From Sphagnum compactum (taxonomy: Eukaryota; Bryophyta; Sphagnopsida; Sphagnales): 64,000 nt of DNA. The position numbers and the translations under genes were made by a program. This document shows, one piece after another, positions 56,648 through 64,000 of the stretch (the first letter of the stretch is position 1; each line of letters opens with the position of its first letter). The stretch covers positions 6,643,207 to 6,707,206 of the forward strand of contig OZ234496.1 of NCBI GenBank assembly GCA_965153455.1. Direction: 5' to 3'. The notes below the pieces were generated by a model. The model saw nothing but the letters and a program-made list of their open reading frames with translations, was not told the DNA's origin and did not search any database.

Positions 56648-57979
56648 GGGAGTGCAAGTTGTTGGAGCGAAGAGCAGTTCTTGCCTCACAACTGTAGAAC
56701 ACCAAACTGAATGTTGTTAGTGCAAATCGACTTAGCCTGTCACCATAGATTTTGTCTTCTGGTGGTGGCCCTTGTCAGAAAAAAACACTTTGTTCTCCCA
56801 GCTCTGTAAGATGTCTAGCACAACCTTCTCCAGGATTGGTCTTTATGGGTATCTCCTGCTGCTTCCTGTTGACTCTGGATGGAAAGGATCATTGTATGAA
56901 TTAAAATGTATGCACCACAAGTTGAGCAATCATCTGACCTTGCATAATTGGACTTATGAATGGAATTGTTGCATACCATACAGATCAGAATCAGTTCAGG
57001 AGTAACTTTTAATTCTTAGCAACCGTTGTTGGTATTAACATGTGGTTATTATTGGTAGTAGAAAAGAACCCTGCAAGGCTGGTATGATCTCAGGTGATAC
57101 TAACTTTGTACCAGTACCAGCCTTGAGGGGGCAGGTAAGGCCAGACTAGTACCAGATCCATACGAGTTTTAATATCAAGTATAAAGTGCCAGGGATTTTT
57201 ATAATTGATAGAAATATACCAGCCAGAAGTCAATCCTGGACCCAATACCAGGGTTAAGCTGGTACTATGTTCAAAGGTCATACCAGACCAACACTGATCT
57301 TCCAATTTGTGGACATGGTCTTAAAAGATTAGTCTTCTTATTCACCAAACTAGAAAAATAAATATTTGAACTTTTCAATCTTGTGATTAGATTTTGCTCT
57401 TTCATGTGCAAAGGGCATGTCACTAAAATGATCAACTCTCCAAAGCTGTAGACCATCACATATACTCTCAAAATGAGAACCAAGACTAATTTTGTCTTTT
57501 GAAATCATGTTATTAATCATCTATTTCCTACCAGTGATTGAAGAGAAGAATCTGACACATAGGTGATTTGTTCCTCACTAAAAGTGATAAGGAGAAAATA
57601 GCTTGGCTAAAGCTACACCCATAGAAAATATGATTGAAATGACTAACTTGGGAAAGTTGAAATTCAACCTTGGTGTAAAGTTCATCAATCTGGAAAGGGT
57701 ATAGTCATGATGCAATGGGATTATGCAAGTAGAATGTTTGCAGGGTTCTAGATGAAGGATTGCAATTAGTTAACAACCCCACTTCCAGATGACTTTTGAC
57801 TTGGGAAGGAAAACCATTTAGAATCGATTAGACATACCATCTTTAAACAAATAATAGTGCAGCTCATTTACCAGACTCATACCTAACCTAATATCATGTA
57901 TGCTATTAACATAAATATAATACATATGTTGAGTTGCCCCTAGGTGCAATCTACAAGGGGGACTCAGAACATAATATGT
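56648..57979. other. PsaO 3' flank and dispersed repeats
   Basis: Includes the likely PsaO 3' UTR. From 57060 to 57300 the motifs CTGGTA and TACCAG recur in both orientations, similar to the beginning of the window, suggesting another member of that repeat family. No gene recognised. Confidence 0.5.
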
Positions 57980-58383
57980 GGTTTCACTAGTGCCGATTGG
58001 GTAAGTGACTATGAGAGGTGTAAATCAACTTCAAGCTACCTGTTTAAGTTGGGATCAACACCCATTACTCAAAGTTGAATGTTGTGTTCTTGTTGAGTGT
58101 ACAAGCTCTCTTGTAGGAAATTAGAGTATAAAAATGGAAAGTGGTATAACTTTTTATGTCAAGAAAATCAGAGTTGTATGGTGATTGCTAAAAATCCTAT
58201 CCTCCATGTTGGCACCAAACATATTGAAATACATTATCACTTTGTTCACAACAAAGTTATTTCTACTCAAATTGAACTTGCTCATATATTCCTTCCATAC
58301 ATCACCTAGCTGATATTTTTACCAAACCGCTAGCTAAGATTAAGTTTGGAAACTTAGAAAATAGATGGGCATACAAGACTTGA
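57980..58383 (+). mobile_element. Ty1/copia retrotransposon remnant: RNase H 3' end
   Basis: GFTSADWVSDYERCKSTSSY (from 57980) matches the RNase H start of copia polyproteins, followed by LFKLGSTPIT. After frameshifts come HIEIHYHFVHNKVISTQIEL and then HLADIFTKPLAKIKFGNLEN ending at a TGA at 58383. Several frame changes show it is dead. The upstream pol and gag parts are not recognised, so it is a 5'-truncated copy. Confidence 0.85.
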
Positions 58384-58507
58384 AGCTAATCCAAACCTTG
58401 TTTGCCATCTATAAAGGTACCTCATTAGTTTTTTCTTTTAGCAAAACTTATGTTGGTCATAGTTTCAGCAAAAAATTGTGTAGAATAATCTAGAGTGCAA
58501 GAGGGGG

Positions 58508-58800
58508 TGTTAATATAGTCACACTTTTAAGTCTAATATTTTAACCTAGATTTAGATTTAGTTACTTAGATTTTCCATGTTCATCATCTTCTTCTATGGG
58601 TCGGAACAAGTGACTCTTCACTTGGTTAGTTCCTATATGTGAGATTTTTAATATTAAGTTGTTATCCTTTGGTTTTTTTATTCCTTTATGGCTCCTACTA
58701 GTTTGCTACTTATTTTTTTATCTCTAACCTTGTTCCTTCGAATTTGGTATAGTTCTTGCTTTGTATTTTTGATGTCTCTTTGAATATGCTTGAGTTTGTT
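58508..58800 (+). repeat. Probable start of a copia 3' LTR
   Basis: A purine tract AAGAGGGGG immediately precedes TGTTAATATAG (58508), the usual polypurine tract to LTR (TGTTA) junction, ~125 bp after the copia stop codon. The LTR end (expected TAACA) was not found by eye, so the right border is open. Confidence 0.55.
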
Positions 58801-59791
58801 TTATTTTTATAAAATTGCATTTCAAGTTGTCACATCAAACCTCTTGCAATTTGAAGCTCAAACAATGCCACGCACAAGCAATTGTGTGGTCATAAATGCA
58901 TCAAAGCGCACATAGATTGGTAATGCAATCTAACTATTGGACATTGTAGTCAATAGGTGCTCATACCCAACCTTGTGTTTTCCATGTATTAGTGCCAAAT
59001 TCCATGTGATCACAACCTTGGTTCATGACATTGCAAATGAAATCACAATCAATCATTCAATTTCAAATGAATGTTTTAAATTTTGTAGGAAGCGATGCAA
59101 GTAAAAGCTCAAACCCTCAACCATTAGCCTTCCAATTGTGTGCTCTATTTCAAATTGAACCATGGTAATTTCAAGGTAATTAAGACTTCACTTGTTGCAC
59201 AAGTATTTGAAACCAAATTCAAGTCCTTGTTTTGACTTGGAAATGTATCTAAGGAATATTCTTGTGCACATTAATGGCTTATCAACAAGGAGCCTTTTTG
59301 TGTCTTAACATCATGTACTTACCCATTTCATGAAATTTTATGACACAAAGTTGCATAAGTTTTGTTTGGTCAAATCCATGAAATAAAAATCTAGAAGTCT
59401 AATTGCTCCAATTGATTGTTTGTCTTCAAGGTGTGAAACCAAGCACAAAACCTTAGTTCTTACACTATTACAATTTCATTGCACTCCCCCTTCTAAGCAC
59501 ATCCCAACATAAATATTATCATGTTGGAACATTTCTATTTGTAAACTAAACTTGTTGTAAAGGAAATGTTAAGCTAAAGGATTAAAATTTCATTTGCTCA
59601 AAAGTATATTTGGACTTTACCACCATGTTGAATCGACTACTTAAATAACACAATGATTGCACTTCTAACCACGATAATCTATCATGACCTTATCAAACCT
59701 CACATATTCTCAATTAATAAACTAGATGAAATATATGCTTGAACTAGTTTGAAATTTCAATATGCTTGAATGCTTTATCCATCATATTCCA
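58801..59791. other. AT-rich intergenic DNA
   Basis: No recognised gene. It may contain the rest of the copia LTR and the 3' flank of the jacalin-like gene. Confidence 0.5.
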
Positions 59792-61173
59792 TTAATTGTC
59801 ATCAAGGACTATGATAACTCCAAGTTTATCAATGATACCACCAAAACGTTGAACAAACCCAACAATTCTACCAACACTACTTTTGAACTGTACTAAATGT
59901 TTTCCACTTTTAGTACCACCATATGGACCATAAACTTTGAGGTTGGTATGAAATCTTATTGATGTCAATGCACAAATGTTTGGACTAAAAAACAATGGAT
60001 ACATCCATGGAGCTTTTGTTATTCCATGGTATCCTTCAACTTGTTTGAGGAATTCATGCCTTTCAAACACAATCTGCAAACAACATTGCCAAATCAATAT
60101 TATAATTCACAGAAAAAAAAAGTTAGATTTGAAATTTAGTACAACCAAGAGAAAGTTAAATGTTTCCACATATGTGCAAAATTCAAATTCATGAAAAGAA
60201 TTTTTTTTGTCTCAAGAAAACACCTTTTTAATGCATTTAACACCTCCAAAACCATGATGGTCACCATGTGATGATTCATATCGATGGCCATAATAGTCAT
60301 ACACGATATTGATTTGTCAAATGATTCCAGGTTTTGGATTCTCATCATAATGTAAGTCGAGGCTTATAATGGATGTTGCAAGACCATCACAAAAGACTTG
60401 ACCACCATCACTTTCACCCCAAGGTCCTTGTATCTGATGGATCAAAATACAACTTAATAAAATGATCATGTTTTAAAAACATTCAAGCATATGTTTGTAG
60501 GTAGTCCACCCATCCATTTTGTTAAGTTGACAATCTAAAATGACCTTTTTGAATTCAAAGGTTTGAAATTTGGTACATGAAAATGTGATTCTCACAATAA
60601 TCTATGTATTCCAAAATTCTAAATATAAATCATGACACATGTGGATTATGTCTTCCATGTAAAGCTCTTCATTTGTAAGAATTGCTTTTAAAATGTAAAA
60701 TATCGGAGCAAATGAAAATTCTAAATATGTTCATGTTTTAACAACACACAAGAACATGTAATCAATTCAAATTCTTAACAATTGAATATTTTCATGTTTG
60801 GAGTTTAACTTTTTGTTGTTTAGGCAAAACAAAATTCATGGAAAAATGCAAAATTATATGGGAGAATGGACAATTTCTACACATCAAATACATATAAATA
60901 TTCTTCAATCATGATCACTAAATTTATCTTGTTTACTAGGTGGCCACTTCTAATGTGCATTTACAATCTTCAAAATAAATAATCAATAAAAGACTTCAAA
61001 GAGGAACAATTAGTTGCAAGTTGAACTTAAATATTTTGCATGTATTAAGAAAATTGTAGATGTGTTTTGTCATGAAAGAGTAATGAATAAATTTTATGTC
61101 ATAAGATCAAGCTCTAACTCACCTGAATCAATCCTTTTGTTGGAAGAACATGGGTGTCATCTTCACGCAACAT
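59792..61173 (-). pseudogene. Jacalin-related lectin, interrupted by one in-frame stop
   Basis: Three exons join in phase: 61123-61173 (17 codons from ATG), 60224-60433 (70 codons) and 59792-60073 (93 codons plus stop). The reading shows IQGPWGESDGGQVFCDG, YYGHRYESSHGDHHGFGG, CIKKIVFERHEFLKQVEGY, VYGPYGGTKSGKHLVQF and VGRIVGFVQRFGGIIDKLGV. That is one complete jacalin beta-prism domain, with the typical GPWG start and GFxxRxGxxxDxLGV end. Jacalin-related lectins bind mannose or galactose glycans, often in defence or stress. One TGA (60317-60319) interrupts the second exon in the turn before NIVYDYYG. All three splice junctions remain intact, so the break is recent, a sequencing error, or tolerated. 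The first exon is short and has no signal peptide, consistent with a cytosolic lectin. A Helitron-like terminus lies 136 bp upstream. Confidence 0.78.
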
Positions 61174-61308
61174 TGAACTTTTGTCTACATGATACATGCC
61201 AACAAAACCAAACGCAAATTAAAACAATGATCAAAATTTCAACTATGGAAATGGATTCGTGTCCAAAGCATTGTCTAATTCACATTCACATTTAAGAAAC
61301 TTGGGCTT

Positions 61309-61330
61309 TGCGTTGCTACGCACTACTAGT
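61309..61330 (+). mobile_element. Helitron-like 3' terminus
   Basis: TGCGT-TGCT-ACGCA (61309-61322) can form a short hairpin and is followed by CTACTAGT. Helitrons end in a hairpin followed within about 12 bases by CTAG, usually inserting before T. If correct, the element lies to the left and includes the jacalin gene. The 5' end (TC after A) was not located. Confidence 0.4.
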
Positions 61331-63149
61331 GACGATCTACCATTTTATTTTTATAGTGTGTTTGAATGTGAGTATTTGGGGAATGGAGATATAGTTAATG
61401 GAGATATAGTTTTATTGTTTATGTTGTTATGCAAATGTGATCGCATTTGTGGCACATTGTAAATAGATTTTTTTGGATTTAGTTCAAATGCTATATCGGT
61501 TGCATATGTTATTGTGAAAAGTTTGCAAGATGAATTGTTTGGTTGTTGCATAACATTTGCATATGAATAAAGTAAATGTTTTACATTTATATGTTAGTTA
61601 ATAATTGAATGGTGTCATTTGGTATTTTTTTCATTGTCTATCTATTTGAATCATATACATATTTATCTGTTGGAGATCCTTTGAACATAGTTATTCAAAA
61701 CATTGGCAAGACACCAATGTTGGCCTTTTGATGAAAGTAATTTTGTATTACACAATTTGCAAGTAATCCATTTCATGCACAAGGAAGTATGAGCTTCATA
61801 ACACTAACCCTGCTACTTATACCATTATGCTTAGTGTCAAGTCATTTCTTTGCATGACATATTAGAAGTTGTCAACTAGGTTTCTGTATGAAATGCAACA
61901 TAGGCTCACCAAGATCATACATGGGCAAATCTGGCTTTTGATTGAACCTAGAAAAAAATTCCAACCACACTGTCATAGTGGTATTTCAACTTTTCTTGTT
62001 GTTTTGGAGTTGGATGTCCTTGTAGATATGATGTTTAGTAAATTCTTGATGATATAGATTCTTATTTGCTTGTTTATTTGTTTGTTGTAGTGTTTCGAAA
62101 ACAACTATGTGAAGAGTAAACTTTGAGTTGATGCACAACAACTAAATGAAGACATTAAGTTATTGATTTTGTTGCTACCAAATATCTTGAGGATGTGAAG
62201 ATGGGGTGAGCAAACGAAAAGGGATGGGCACCAAATGGATACCAATATAGTGAATCAAAACTTTTCATGAACGCATATGTGTGAGTTCTAGTAGGTTCAC
62301 TTCTAAACCAACCAAAAGATTGCCCAATTTTTGTTAATAGTATATGTCAAGGTCCAATCGACATCAACATGGTTGCAGACTATTTCAAAAAGATGGGTCA
62401 TGATAGATGACAAGTTCAAGGTTTAGCATTAGTTACGGAAGCAAGTAAAGCAGTCATATCATTAGCTTCACTGATGGCCATGAAATTGCACTTTGATCAT
62501 GACTATATGAAATTTCTGCATTCTGCATTTTGTTGCACAACAGAGAACTAAGCAACAGTAGATCAAATACATGATTTGCAAATGCAATTTGTCTTTTGTA
62601 CTACATTTGTAGTGTGTTTGAATGTTGTTGCAATAGTACATGATGTTTGTCTATTGAGTTTGGAATCTTGCAAATGGATCGAGTGTTGCACATAATGTTT
62701 TGTCTCTTGAGAATCCAACGATTACATCTTTGCATGTGATGCTTGTCTTTTTCATTTTTCATAGTAAGCTTATTTGCAAAAAAATAGATGATTTTTTTTG
62801 CCCCCTTGGCAAGAAGAAGAAGAAAGAGAAGCAAATCAAGTAAGGTGAGCATCATTGAGGAAATTGCCATTTCCTTTGGACGGATTGTAGTCTTTGATTC
62901 GATTCAAGTTTAGTGGAAAACTCACAAAATTAGGGTGGTGGAAGGTGAAGAGCTTAATTTTAGGGTTAGGAAAACCTAAGGTGCTAGAACATGTAGGCTT
63001 GGAATGTCAATGATGGTTGTATCAAGTCTGAAGGACATGACAACCTTGATTAGAGAGTGGTAGCAAGGTTTATGGGCATGGCGGTAGGAAACATCCATAA
63101 GGACAGATTGATCATTTCTTTAGCATAGTGAGTCTGAATGCTTTCTTAC
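61331..63149. other. AT-rich intergenic DNA
   Basis: A 17 bp direct repeat GGAGATATAGTT(T/A)A occurs at 61386-61412. No reading frame on either strand was recognised; frames such as 61869-62057 and 62601-62870 lack domains. Confidence 0.5.
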
Positions 63150-63420
63150 CACTACTATAAAATGCGTCCTAGTTCAACTGGGTTTCACTAAATTTTGAAT
63201 GAATTTGGACATTTTTTTACTTTTTTACCTAGTGAAATTGTTTAACCCCTTAGTGAATGAGGACCAATTACTATGGACAATGAATTGTTTCATTAATACC
63301 TAGTGAAACAAGGTTACTCTCAAGTGAAATACAAATTTACCAAACCATTCACTTGCTAATTAATTAACTAACCAGCATGAAAATCAATTAAAATTTAATT
63401 ATTTTATATATAATATTATT
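63150..63420 (+). mobile_element. Possible left end of a CACTA element running out of the window
   Basis: CACTACTATAAAATGCG at 63150 resembles a CACTA terminus. The next 220 bp contain repeated CTAGTGAAA / TTTCACTA-type motifs in both orientations (about 63187, 63229, 63251, 63299, 63318), like subterminal transposase-binding repeats. The other end would lie beyond 64000. Confidence 0.4.
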
Positions 63421-63464
63421 GATAATTTCATGATTTTAAACCTATGATTTATTGACACGTGTCA

Positions 63465-63499
63465 CTACGTAGGCTAGGTTTTTAACCTAGCCTACGTAG
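63465..63499. repeat. Perfect 16 bp inverted repeat with 3 base loop
   Basis: CTACGTAGGCTAGGTT (63465-63480) and AACCTAGCCTACGTAG (63484-63499) are exact reverse complements separated by TTT. It is preceded by the palindrome ACACGTGT. Confidence 0.93.
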
Positions 63500-64000
63500 G
63501 TAGGTAAGGCACGTAATCAACCTAGGCACCTATTTAAAAAATTCGATAGGAGAATATTCAATCAACATACCATTGTTGATCACACACAACACCACTCACG
63601 AGGTTTGATCCCTTGACCTTTGGAGTGGTAATAAACATCCTTAACATCAAACCACCTCACTTGTTGTGAAAATATGTTACATTACATTCTATTTATCAAA
63701 TACTTCATTTTAAACATTACAAAAACATAAACATTGAAAATTCATATCTTATTGAGATTTTGTTCAAATGAAATGATTTGAGTTTACTTTTAAAAAAATT
63801 TCAATGATGTACATAATTACATTTATTCCTTTTGAAAGTTTAAAATCATTTGAACAAAAAAAAAATTGAATATCATTATTCAATAACATTTCAATGACCA
63901 TTCTTTTGAAAAAAATAAAATTCAATAAATGGATTTGTTTTGTTAATATAATAATACTACCTATGCTAAACTATTTTCAATTATTATATGACTATTTTTC
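63500..64000. other. AT-rich end of window
   Basis: No gene seen. On the minus strand about 63590-63655 carries a tRNA-like region (GGATCAAACCTC as a B-box-like motif). The remainder is A/T-rich with no recognised pattern. Confidence 0.4.

Overview
The window is nuclear DNA of a land plant. Three things point that way: split genes with ordinary GT-AG introns, plant-specific families (dirigent, DUF1218, MIKC-type MADS, PsaO, vacuolar ATPase subunit a), and AT-rich intergenic DNA full of decayed transposons. I cannot name the species. Short introns, a MIKC*-like MADS gene and about nine genes in 64 kb would suit a seed-free plant, but that is an inference. No tRNA, rRNA, CRISPR or prokaryotic feature was seen.

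Layout. Genes fill the first 40 kb: RPL24 (minus, 2691-3176), a nine-exon plastid-type alpha/beta hydrolase (plus, 4421-8930), a 10 kb repeat-rich gap, a DUF1218 membrane protein (plus, 19427-20050), an intronless GT4 glycosyltransferase (plus, 23823-25355), an intronless dirigent protein (minus, 26745-27446), the 18-exon V-ATPase subunit a (minus, 28177-35317), a divergent MADS-box gene (plus, 36731-38580) and a two-exon gene for a small acidic, probably plastid protein (minus, 38929-40328). From 40.4 kb onward the DNA is mostly AT-rich repeats: tandem arrays, a BED/hAT transposase relic (48506-50938), a Ty1/copia 3' end (57980-58383) and a broken jacalin-type lectin gene (59792-61173) beside a Helitron-like end. 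One more intact gene sits among them: photosystem I subunit PsaO (55076-56647).

The genes do not form a functional cluster; they are independent housekeeping, photosynthesis, cell-wall and regulatory genes. I found no convincing new multi-gene system. The best leads are the 197 bp CACTA-like MITE with a clean 3 bp target duplication inside a V-ATPase intron, the jacalin gene with one in-frame stop beside a Helitron-like terminus, the MADS protein with a duplicated C-terminal module and a one-base phase problem, a probable GC-AG intron in the V-ATPase gene, and a transposon-like left border near the window end.

Exon borders were placed by eye from reading frame, splice dinucleotides and remembered family conservation. 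No alignment or database search was run.
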